Shown here: piece by piece, positions 1-7,306 of the stretch
Position numbering within the stretch: the first letter of the stretch is position 1
Layout: each line of letters opens with the position of its first letter
NCBI GenBank assembly: GCA_946406585.1
Contig: CAMJLI010000035.1
Location: forward strand, 1 to 14,070
Origin: an uncultured Prevotellaceae bacterium
GTDB lineage: Bacteria > Bacteroidota > Bacteroidia > Bacteroidales > Bacteroidaceae
DNA length: 14,070 nucleotides
Direction: 5' to 3'
Translations under genes and position numbers: made by a program
The notes under the pieces: model-generated
What the model was told of the DNA's origin: nothing
Databases searched by the model: none
The model's input: only the letters and a program-made list of their open reading frames with translations

Positions 1-35
1 GATTTTGCAAATAACCCCCTTAAACATACATAATT

Positions 36-1691
36 ATGACTAAAAACCATGTTTTTGCGATGTTTGTGATCGCATGTATTGCAGTCCTTGACAGTTGCAC
101 TCAGCAAAAGGAAACTGTTACCCTTGAAGTAAAAACCCAGTATGGCATTCTTCAGGGGTTCGAAGAAGACGGTGTGAAGAAATTTCTTGGTGTTCCTTTC
201 GCCAAGGCCCCAGTGGGCGAACTCCGTTGGAAGTCTCCTCAGCCAGTTCAAGCTTGGGAAGGTGTTCGTTCTGCCAAGCAATTTGGCGACGATCCCATGC
301 AGCCCAATATCTACGGCGACATGTCGTTCAGGGGGCCGGGACGTAGCGAGGACTGCCTCTATCTGAACATTTGGACTACAGCAGAAACAACTGCCGATGC
401 CCTGCCAGTGCTGATTTATTTCAATGGTGGCGGACTGATGGCTGGCTCTGGCAGCGAGCCCCGTTACGATGGTTCTTCCATCTCCAAGGAAGGCGTGATT
501 TGTGTGACTGCAAACTATCGTGAAGGTGTGTTCGGTTTCTTTGCCCATCCAGACCTAACGGCAACATCCGAGTATAAGGGAAGCGGCAACTACGGTTTCC
601 TCGACCAAGTAGCATCTATCAAGTGGGTGAAAGAGAATATCTCCGCCTTTGGTGGCAACCCAGACAAGATCACCATAGTAGGAGAATCGGCAGGTTCCTT
701 CTCTGTATCGCTCTTGATGTGCTCCCCCCTCTCCAAGGACCTCATTGCTGGCGCCATGCTTTCTTCTGGTGCCGAGGTGTTGCCTTACCAGCCCTCTACA
801 CAAACCGATGCCGATGCTGCAGGAGCCGAACTCCTGAAACAGGCAGGAATCTCAAGTCTTGCCGACGCAATGGCATTGAATGCCGATTCTCTCCAAAAAC
901 TCCTTCCCCCAAGAGGTATGGCCAAAGTGGTGCTCGATGGCTACTTCATGACCGAGAGTGCAGACGACGTGTTTGAAAAGGGACAGCAGGCGCAGGTACC
1001 TCTGCTCGCAGGATGGAACTCACTTGAAGGCACACCTTTGCAGGCTCTGAAGAATCAGGCTCCTACCCTTGAAAACTACAAAAACGCAATGAAGGCGCAA
1101 TTTGGTGATATGACAGATGAGATTTTCAAGGCTTACGGGCTTGAGGCCGATGAAGACGTGCTGAGTCAGAAGGGCCTCGACCTTGCCTCCGACCTTTTCA
1201 CAGGCTTCCCCACCTGGAAGGTCTGCGACTATCATGCGAAGTCAGGTCAACCCGTTTATCGTTACCACTACATGCACCCCCGTCCTCAAGTGTCGTCGAA
1301 GATGGGCGACAAGGTGGCTGCACTTGCAGGAGGTGTGCGTGAAAAGACTACGGAAGAAAAGAAGTCTGAGGCCCAACAACCGGCGATTGCTCTTGGAGCC
1401 GTACATTCAGCAGATATCGAATACGCCATGGGAACCCTTGACACCAACGAGTATTACGATTGGAATGAAGATGACTACGCCATATCAAAGCTCTTCCTCT
1501 CCTACTACGCAAATTTCTGCAAGACGGGCAATCCCAATGGCAAAGACTTGCCTCAGTGGACAGCCATCACCAAGGAAAATCTTGATGCTGCTCCTGTCAT
1601 GAAGATCGACGTGGAATCCAAGGTTATAGCTTCCCCAGAAAAAGAGAAAGCCTATCACACTCTAGAAAAATTCTACAGAAGCAAGAAATAG
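36..1691 (+). CDS. Lipoprotein carboxylesterase, type B (para-nitrobenzyl esterase-like)
   Basis: This 551-residue protein is an alpha/beta-hydrolase of the type-B carboxylesterase family, which hydrolyses carboxylic esters; its natural substrate cannot be read from the sequence. A short hydrophobic N-terminus ends in LDSC, so it is probably a lipoprotein anchored at Cys21; Cys14, after VIA, is a less likely alternative. The catalytic triad is visible: Ser218 in GESAG, Glu331 in the segment WNSLEG, and His457 in HSADIEY, which fits the family pattern of His followed by an acidic-aliphatic pair. The oxyanion-hole region is FNGGG (about residues 130-134) where many relatives have HGGG. Length is normal for the family and the frame is intact. 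The first ATG gives a complete signal peptide, so I keep it. It lies on the opposite strand from the biosynthetic unit and nothing ties it directly to that unit. Family assignment is firm; substrate is unknown. Confidence 0.93.
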   Translation: MTKNHVFAMFVIACIAVLDSCTQQKETVTLEVKTQYGILQGFEEDGVKKFLGVPFAKAPVGELRWKSPQPVQAWEGVRSAKQFGDDPMQPNIYGDMSFRGPGRSEDCLYLNIWTTAETTADALPVLIYFNGGGLMAGSGSEPRYDGSSISKEGVICVTANYREGVFGFFAHPDLTATSEYKGSGNYGFLDQVASIKWVKENISAFGGNPDKITIVGESAGSFSVSLLMCSPLSKDLIAGAMLSSGAEVLPYQPSTQTDADAAGAELLKQAGISSLADAMALNADSLQKLLPPRGMAKVVLDGYFMTESADDVFEKGQQAQVPLLAGWNSLEGTPLQALKNQAPTLENYKNAMKAQFGDMTDEIFKAYGLEADEDVLSQKGLDLASDLFTGFPTWKVCDYHAKSGQPVYRYHYMHPRPQVSSKMGDKVAALAGGVREKTTEEKKSEAQQPAIALGAVHSADIEYAMGTLDTNEYYDWNEDDYAISKLFLSYYANFCKTGNPNGKDLPQWTAITKENLDAAPVMKIDVESKVIASPEKEKAYHTLEKFYRSKK

Positions 1692-1778
1692 GGCTTCCTC
1701 GATATGGAAGTCTATGTCGTTTTAATTAAAGAGGTGGTATGGGAGGAAGCCACATAGGCCATCCCCTACCCCACCTCT
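1692..1778. repeat. Competing inverted repeats downstream of the esterase gene
   Basis: Several mutually exclusive stems can be drawn just after the esterase stop codon. GGCTTCC (1692-1698) can pair with GGAAGTC (1706-1712; one G-U pair), followed by a short T-containing run, which is a weak terminator candidate. GGCTTCCTC (1692-1700) also pairs perfectly with GAGGAAGCC (1743-1751). AGAGGTGG (1730-1737) pairs perfectly with CCACCTCT (1771-1778), enclosing the small hairpin GCC/GGC (1749-1751 and 1757-1759). No strong U tract follows the last stem. This could be the esterase terminator, a 3' processing structure, or part of the leader of the following gene. The pairings are visible in the sequence; the function is inferred. 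Confidence 0.45.
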
Positions 1779-1845
1779 ATGCATAAATAGGTTGTGTGTA
1801 ATCCATTCCATTGGTCCTGTATAAAACTGCAATAACTTTTTGGAG

Positions 1846-1850
1846 AGGAG
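1846..1850 (+). promoter_or_regulatory. Strong ribosome binding site deciding the start at 1856
   Basis: An AGGAG core within a purine-rich run lies five bases before the ATG at 1856. It favours this ATG over the in-frame TTG at 1811, which has no such signal. A clear Shine-Dalgarno sequence is unusual here, because the other genes in the window mostly lack one. Confidence 0.7.
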
Positions 1851-1855
1851 AGGAA

Positions 1856-2758
1856 ATGAAATCAAAAGATAGGAAAACAGTAGTTATCACGATACTAGGT
1901 AAGACTTTGTTGTATATCGTGGCAATATCCATGACATTTGCACTCATCATTTTGGCTTGGGAGAAGTACGACTGGCTGCCCTTCGTCAAGAATATGATAC
2001 GCGGACTGATAATCCCTTTTATACTTGGCGGTTTGTTGGTGTTTCTTCTCCGTCATGAATTTGGTTTATTCAAGGACAAATGGAAACCATTCGTTATGTT
2101 TGTCGTTTTCCTTACAGGAACATTGGTGTTTGTAAATGCCGGGATAATTGCACAAGAAGCCTGTGTCAAGGTGATGAAGGTCAGCAGTATCTCCACCCTA
2201 TCAAACGAAGAAATCAAGAGGGCGGATTATCTTCAGATAGAAAGTGTTGAACCTGATACGAGTTCATGCAACTATCTCTTTGACGATGCCATCATATATC
2301 ATAGACGTGGTTCCAGCCGGAATTTTTTGTTTTATCAGGTTTGTCCGCTTAAAAACAAAAAAGGCGTGTTTATCTGTACACGAACAAAAGAGACACATCG
2401 GTTCAGAACGTCATCCAAAAGCAAGTTGCAACAATTGGAAACAGATTTCGTAAACCGGGAAAAAGGATCTATAAAGAGAGTTGCTCCCTATGCGCATTTC
2501 TTCAAGGTTTTACACCAAAGTGACAATTTCGAACAATACCAAACTATTGCTGCCAACTGCACCACCCGCCATGGAACCATCAGTCCGGAGCACCTGATTC
2601 TACTAGAAATTCGCAAACCCAATACCATCAAAGGATGGAAGGACAATGTGCTCTATATCTTCTGCGCTCTATTAGTCGGCTTTTCTATTCTAACTATAAC
2701 CCTAATGAGCACAGGAGTGTTGAATGGTTACCATGACTTTTTAACCAACATGGAATAA
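1856..2758 (+). CDS. Unrecognised four-helix membrane protein
   Basis: This protein of 300 residues is not one I recognise. Three hydrophobic segments lie in the first third (roughly residues 12-34, 44-62 and 75-96). A soluble region of about 160 residues follows, rich in charged residues and with several cysteines. A fourth hydrophobic segment (about residues 263-284) lies near the C-terminus, followed by a short tail. No catalytic motif, metal-binding cluster or signal peptidase II site is evident. The ATG at 1856 is preferred because of the adjacent AGGAG. The gene is tail-to-tail with the NadR-like gene: the two coding regions overlap by 18 bp on opposite strands, which leaves no room for a conventional intergenic terminator. 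Function unknown; it could be an inner-membrane protein of any role. The reading frame is convincing because of the hydrophobic pattern and the ribosome binding site. Confidence 0.8.
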   Translation: MKSKDRKTVVITILGKTLLYIVAISMTFALIILAWEKYDWLPFVKNMIRGLIIPFILGGLLVFLLRHEFGLFKDKWKPFVMFVVFLTGTLVFVNAGIIAQEACVKVMKVSSISTLSNEEIKRADYLQIESVEPDTSSCNYLFDDAIIYHRRGSSRNFLFYQVCPLKNKKGVFICTRTKETHRFRTSSKSKLQQLETDFVNREKGSIKRVAPYAHFFKVLHQSDNFEQYQTIAANCTTRHGTISPEHLILLEIRKPNTIKGWKDNVLYIFCALLVGFSILTITLMSTGVLNGYHDFLTNME

Positions 2759-3721
2759 TCCATCGACACACTCAATAGCATTTTTTAGACGCAACTCGTT
2801 TTCCCCTCGAATTATTGCATAGCATTTTCCCCGTTTGATGAGCTGCTCCTCACACCGACGGAAGAATGATTCTCTTTCTTTCGGTCGATAGCGATGGATG
2901 TCATCCACCCAAGGCAGATCGACATCGAGCAGTAAATAATAGTCGAAATGTTGTTTGGCGATGTATTCCTCGATGACAGGGGATTCTTTTCCGAACAGTT
3001 CATTTGACCATAGTTTGGAAATGATGGCATCAGTATCCACAAACAGCAAAGGGCCGTTTTGCTGCATTGCTTCTTCTACCGCTTTGAAATGCCCTTTTAC
3101 TATCATCTCCATGTCCTCAAAAACAATGTCCCCGTTCTTAGAGTCGATAACTAGTTTGGCGTACTCTTCCACAAAGGGCGCATGGTAATGTTCGGCCAAC
3201 TGCTTGGTCAGCGTGGATTTCCCAGTCGATTCTGGACCATAGATGCATATGGTTTTTCGGAAATCGTCTTGAGCAACAGGAGCAAGGTATTGCCATTGTC
3301 CAATGATGTCCTGGCGAATAAGAGTGGCAGAAACAGGAACGATTTGCCTGTCAGAATCCACCATTACAAAATCTGCCGACAGTTCTTTTGCCAATCGTGC
3401 CCCATATTGTTCTGAAGCAAAGACAGCATCTACAGGTTGGGGCAGCAAACGCAACAGTTCCTCGCGCCAGATATCCCAAAAGAAAGGAGTCTCTGATGGG
3501 TCTTGAGGAAGCGGATGACTTTGGGTCAGAACTACCGAAGCCGGATATTGGAGCTTCACCCATTGCATTCGCCGCTTCACAGGTATCACTTCGTCCATGA
3601 TGTTGTCTACGACTATATAAACCACGTCGCAAGCATCAAGTGCACGCTGGATGAGCAGCATGTGCCCTTGGTGCAAAGGGCAAAATTTTCCCAAGACAAA
3701 ACCTGTATTATAGTGTTTCAT
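2741..3721 (-). CDS. nadR: NadR-type bifunctional NMN adenylyltransferase / ribosylnicotinamide kinase
   Basis: A protein of 326 residues with two domains. The N-terminal nucleotidyltransferase half carries GKFCPLHQGH (residues 11-20, HxGH motif at 17-20) and SATLIR (131-136), both typical of NMN adenylyltransferases, which make NAD from NMN and ATP. The C-terminal half is a P-loop kinase with GPESTGKST (162-170), the acidic FVDTD strand (227-231) and DVDLPWVDDIHR (266-277), the signature of ribosylnicotinamide kinases. The N-terminal helix-turn-helix of enterobacterial NadR is absent, so it is an enzyme rather than a repressor. I start at the ATG at 3721, right before the nucleotidyltransferase fold; an ATG at 3787 would add 22 residues unlike the family. 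With this start it overlaps the end of the A-T-R gene by 14 bp, so it is the last gene of the biosynthetic unit. No PnuC transporter is next to it. It may supply NAD(P)H for the reductases, or act on a pathway intermediate; only the first is supported by family knowledge. Confidence 0.9.
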   Translation of the reverse strand: MKHYNTGFVLGKFCPLHQGHMLLIQRALDACDVVYIVVDNIMDEVIPVKRRMQWVKLQYPASVVLTQSHPLPQDPSETPFFWDIWREELLRLLPQPVDAVFASEQYGARLAKELSADFVMVDSDRQIVPVSATLIRQDIIGQWQYLAPVAQDDFRKTICIYGPESTGKSTLTKQLAEHYHAPFVEEYAKLVIDSKNGDIVFEDMEMIVKGHFKAVEEAMQQNGPLLFVDTDAIISKLWSNELFGKESPVIEEYIAKQHFDYYLLLDVDLPWVDDIHRYRPKERESFFRRCEEQLIKRGKCYAIIRGENELRLKNAIECVDGLFHVG

Positions 3722-6572
3722 ACGATTGCCTGATATAGGATTGAATGAGTTCTTTGTATTGTCTGCATCGTTGAGAAGTTGCTGCATGGGTATTTGTCAT
3801 GTCGAATCGTATTCCTGTAGTCTGAAAAAGATCCATGTACCTCATCTGCCTGAACAATGTCCTGTCCATGCGGCAAAGCGACATCCGCAGCGCCTGGACA
3901 TCAGCGTTGCCAACATTTGAATTAGCCACATTCTTCCACTCTTCATATTCCATGATGTCGTTGATAATGCACTCTTCATTCATGATTGTGCAGAGGTCGT
4001 TATAGTTCAATGGGTTTTCACATGCAATATGATAAACACCAGGTTGGTTGCGACCTATGATGTCTGCCACGATATGTGATGCCTTGTCTATTGGTGTGAT
4101 GTCCACTGCCATGGAATCTGACCTGTCGAAGGGGAGGATGCCGACCGCCCTTGCTCCACGGAAGAACATGCCAAGAAAGTCCTTGGGGGCGGATTTTCCA
4201 TACATGGTGCCACCGCACAAAAGTCCATAGCGATAGATGAAGACATCGCAGAGGGATGGAGGAATGGACTGTACCATCTTCTCCGCAACAAACTTGGTCT
4301 GCCCATATCCGCCATAAATGTTTGTGGGGATGCTCAAGTCATCGCTTTCGTACACCGTTCCCCTATTCCTGTCGGTTGACACAAAGACTGAAAGGGTGGA
4401 TGCAAAATGCAGCTTTTTCCTGGTACCAGTCATGCAGAAGTCAATGATGTTTCTTGTGCCAATGACATTTGTCCCTTTCAGTGTTTCGTAATTGGCAAGC
4501 ATGTTGACAATGGCAGCACAGTGAAGCACACCAGTCACCTCACGAGATAATCGTTTGTAGTCGTCTAACTCGATACCGAGAAACGGAAGAGTGATGTCTC
4601 CACAGACTATCTCCATGGCTTCCAGCACTTTCACATCGAGTCCATATCTGAGAAAGGTGTCTCTGACCCTCATTCCACCATTGGATGGTGACGAGCATCT
4701 CACAAGACATATGGCTTTGGCATGCTGTCCTCTTCTTAACAGTTCGCAAAGTAGGTGAGAACCTAAGAAACCCGTTGCACCTGTTATAAGAAAACAGTCT
4801 GTGTCCTTTTTCGAGGACATGAGGTTGCCGGGTGTGAAAGAGTATGACCACTGGCTCTCAAGCAGGGATGAGTGCATGCACATGGATGTGCATTCATTCC
4901 TCATTTGTGCCAGTTGTCGTGGCGTAGGGTTTTGATGCAATTCGTCTGATGTGACGACCACTCCTTTTTGTTGTAACTTAGATATCAATATGATCGTGTC
5001 GAGTGAATCGCCACCACATTGGAAGAAATCATCATCAGGCCCAAAAGCTGGCAGTTTGAGGATGTCGGACATGATGTGAGCGATAGCCTCTTCCTCTTTT
5101 GTCGCATATTGATATTCCATCTTGGCGATTGTGTTGCGGTGGAGTGGCAACAACAAAAGAGCCTGCAAGTCTATCTTGCCAGATGGAGTGAGTGGCATTG
5201 ACCTGACGAACTCGAAAATTGAGGGGGCCATCCATCCAGGCAGATGATGCTTGCAACACTTACGCAACTGCCTCTCCATGTCGCACTGTGTCACCTTGTC
5301 GTCCAAAGGTTGTATAAAAGCAACAATGACATCCTTGGCATTCTCCTGACTGATGGTTCTCTTGACGACGGCAACTTTGCCCACATGTCTGTGGCAGCGG
5401 ATCACATGCTCTATTTCCTCCAGTTCGACTAGTTGGCCGTGTATCTTAACCTGCCGGTCCATCCTTCCAACAAACTCCAACTTTCCGTCCTGATTGATGC
5501 GGACATGATCGGAAGTCCTGTAATAACGCACACCATCAATGACAGGAAACTTCTTTCTCGTGAGTTCCTCGTCTTTGTAGTAACCTTTGGCCAAACCTAT
5601 GCCGGATATCCACAATTCGCCATCTGTAGCATCCAATCTCCCGTCTGCATATACTTTGTATTGAGTGTTTTCGATCACATCACCCAAGAGTGGCGCATCC
5701 CATTGTTCGTCACATCGACACAGGCTGGTGCAGACGGTTGACTCTGTTGGACCATAAACATTGATGAGTCTGAGCCTGCGACTCCAACGTCTCACCGTCT
5801 GTATGTCAGCTGGCTCTCCACCGATGATGATGGTTTGCAGGCAGTCGGGGCAATCCTCTTGACTTACCATCCTTAATAATGAAGGCGGTATGTCGGCATG
5901 AGTCACTCCGCGCTTTCTGATCACCTCGAACAACATTGTCGAAAGCCGCTCCCCTGACATAGGTTCAATGACCAGCGTGGCTCCAGAAGTCAGTGTGACA
6001 AGGATGTCGGAGATGGAGGCGTCGAAATTGACTGACAGAAAGAACAGATACCGTGAATAATGATTCACATCAAATACATGTTGCTGGCATCGAGCCAGGT
6101 TGCAAAGTCCAGAATGCCCCACAAGAATGCCTTTTGGAGTTCCCGTGCTCCCAGAACTGTATATCATGTATGCAGGGTTGTTTGGCTGGCATGTGGCTAT
6201 GTCTTCCGTCATTGGGCAAGACAGGGCATCGAGATAAGAGTCCATGTCCAGACAGAGAGTGATGTCTGAATGGGCTGTTATGAATTGCCGACGGACTGGT
6301 GGCAGGTCTGTGCCTATGGGGACGAATGCTTTCCCTGACATCCAGCAACCTATCATGCAGACAATGTATGCTGAGGATTTGGGCAGATGGAGACCTACGA
6401 AGCTGCTGCCCTCATTGTGGCGTTTGATATACTCTGCCACTCGCCTGGCCTGTTGCCAAAGCTGCCGGTAAGTGAGGGCGTCGCCATCGCCTTCCACCAC
6501 AGCTGCATGGTCGGGATATGCCTGACTGATTTCATGAATTACGAGAAGTATGTCATCACATTTTGTGTCCAT
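3708..6572 (-). CDS. Stand-alone A-T-R nonribosomal peptide synthetase-like reductase
   Basis: This 954-residue enzyme has three domains in order. An adenylation domain (about 1-475) shows YSSGSTGTPKG (138-148), NVYGPTE (271-277), YRTSD (351-355), GRMDRQVKIHG (369-379) and PSGK (463-466). A carrier domain (about 490-560) has the phosphopantetheine serine Ser523 in GGDSL. A thioester reductase domain (about 590-954) has the NAD(P)H-binding GATGFLGS (598-605), Ser725-Thr726, and Tyr756/Lys760 in YGQTK. There is no condensation domain, so it probably activates one amino acid, holds it as a thioester and releases it as an aldehyde or, after a second reduction, an alcohol. The residues lining the pocket, aligned by eye to GrsA, read D-A-S-D-I-G-V-V-C plus Lys466. 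Asp184 suggests an alpha-amino acid; Asp227 could fit a basic side chain. The start overlaps the methyltransferase gene by 17 bp and the end overlaps nadR by 14 bp. It needs a phosphopantetheinyl transferase, which is not in the window. The domain layout resembles carboxylic acid reductases and Lys2, but the substrate is unknown. Confidence 0.92.
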   Translation of the reverse strand: MDTKCDDILLVIHEISQAYPDHAAVVEGDGDALTYRQLWQQARRVAEYIKRHNEGSSFVGLHLPKSSAYIVCMIGCWMSGKAFVPIGTDLPPVRRQFITAHSDITLCLDMDSYLDALSCPMTEDIATCQPNNPAYMIYSSGSTGTPKGILVGHSGLCNLARCQQHVFDVNHYSRYLFFLSVNFDASISDILVTLTSGATLVIEPMSGERLSTMLFEVIRKRGVTHADIPPSLLRMVSQEDCPDCLQTIIIGGEPADIQTVRRWSRRLRLINVYGPTESTVCTSLCRCDEQWDAPLLGDVIENTQYKVYADGRLDATDGELWISGIGLAKGYYKDEELTRKKFPVIDGVRYYRTSDHVRINQDGKLEFVGRMDRQVKIHGQLVELEEIEHVIRCHRHVGKVAVVKRTISQENAKDVIVAFIQPLDDKVTQCDMERQLRKCCKHHLPGWMAPSIFEFVRSMPLTPSGKIDLQALLLLPLHRNTIAKMEYQYATKEEEAIAHIMSDILKLPAFGPDDDFFQCGGDSLDTIILISKLQQKGVVVTSDELHQNPTPRQLAQMRNECTSMCMHSSLLESQWSYSFTPGNLMSSKKDTDCFLITGATGFLGSHLLCELLRRGQHAKAICLVRCSSPSNGGMRVRDTFLRYGLDVKVLEAMEIVCGDITLPFLGIELDDYKRLSREVTGVLHCAAIVNMLANYETLKGTNVIGTRNIIDFCMTGTRKKLHFASTLSVFVSTDRNRGTVYESDDLSIPTNIYGGYGQTKFVAEKMVQSIPPSLCDVFIYRYGLLCGGTMYGKSAPKDFLGMFFRGARAVGILPFDRSDSMAVDITPIDKASHIVADIIGRNQPGVYHIACENPLNYNDLCTIMNEECIINDIMEYEEWKNVANSNVGNADVQALRMSLCRMDRTLFRQMRYMDLFQTTGIRFDMTNTHAATSQRCRQYKELIQSYIRQSYETL

Positions 6573-7302
6573 AGAGTATCATGCTTGGGTGGTCTTCATC
6601 ATAAGGCGAAAGAGCTATGTCGCCATAAACCTGTTCCACTTGAAGACTATGATGCAGGAACATGGTCCGGAATTGCTCGACACTGTAAAGCTTCGTCTGT
6701 CCGAAAGCTGTTTCTCTGTGTCCATCAGGATGGACTATCAGCCAGTCTGATTTCATCATCCCGTCCTCCAACCAGCTTTCACGAATGGTGATGATGGTGC
6801 TTTCTCCCGAAGGCACCTGTTTTACAATGAAACGCTGAAAATGTTTGTTGATGAACAATGGATTCATTGTCGAGAAGAAGAACTGCCCGTCTCTTTTCAG
6901 ATTGTTGCTATATGGCACCAGCATCCGTTCGTTTTGTTCGTCATCTTCGTAATAACCGAAACTGGTGTTCCAATTGATGGAGATGTCGTAATGCCCGGGA
7001 CGAAGGAATGTCTCTGCATCGCCTAACACAAATTCGGCCCGGGGAGAGGCAAGGTGCTTGCGGGCATACCCAATATAGGGTTCGGAAATGTCGATGCCCG
7101 TGACTATCAACCCAGCCATATCTAATTCATGTGCCAGATACCCTTTTCCGCAACACTGGTCGAAAACTTTCATTTCAGGATGCAATTGTCCTATCTGCTG
7201 CATGAATCGCAACGTCTCTGCAGCTTGCTGGTTGAGCACAACTTCCGTAAAGTCGCCTTTAAAGAAGTCAATCCACCACTTCTCGTTTTTGGGTGTCTCC
7301 AT
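6556..7302 (-). CDS. Class I SAM-dependent methyltransferase
   Basis: A 248-residue soluble methyltransferase. The SAM-binding fold is shown by VFDQCCGKGYLA (residues 46-57, Asp48, Gly52 and Gly54), VTGIDIS (67-73, with the ribose-binding acidic residue Asp71) and GDAETF (94-99). The two cysteines inside motif I replace the more common glycine positions. The N-terminus is tryptophan-rich (WWIDFF), as in several small-molecule methyltransferases. Length is normal for the family. It starts only 4 bp after the asparagine-synthase-like gene and overlaps the A-T-R gene by 17 bp, with no visible Shine-Dalgarno sequence, so translation is probably coupled. The target atom (N, O or C) cannot be told from sequence; from context it methylates the amino-acid substrate or the released product. 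Ubiquinone- or tRNA-type roles are possible in principle but unlikely given the neighbours. Confidence 0.87.
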   Translation of the reverse strand: METPKNEKWWIDFFKGDFTEVVLNQQAAETLRFMQQIGQLHPEMKVFDQCCGKGYLAHELDMAGLIVTGIDISEPYIGYARKHLASPRAEFVLGDAETFLRPGHYDISINWNTSFGYYEDDEQNERMLVPYSNNLKRDGQFFFSTMNPLFINKHFQRFIVKQVPSGESTIITIRESWLEDGMMKSDWLIVHPDGHRETAFGQTKLYSVEQFRTMFLHHSLQVEQVYGDIALSPYDEDHPSMILYGHKM

Positions 7303-7306
7303 CTTT

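Noticed and set aside
1811..1855. In-frame TTG start for the membrane protein
   Set aside because: No ribosome binding site precedes it, whereas AGGAG precedes the ATG at 1856 at good spacing.
3722..3787. Upstream ATG that would extend the NadR-like protein by 22 residues
   Set aside because: The extra residues lie inside the A-T-R coding region and do not resemble the family, while the ATG at 3721 begins directly at the nucleotidyltransferase fold.
6387..6791. 134-codon open frame on the plus strand
   Set aside because: It lies opposite the well-supported A-T-R and methyltransferase genes, and its translation shows no domain-like pattern.
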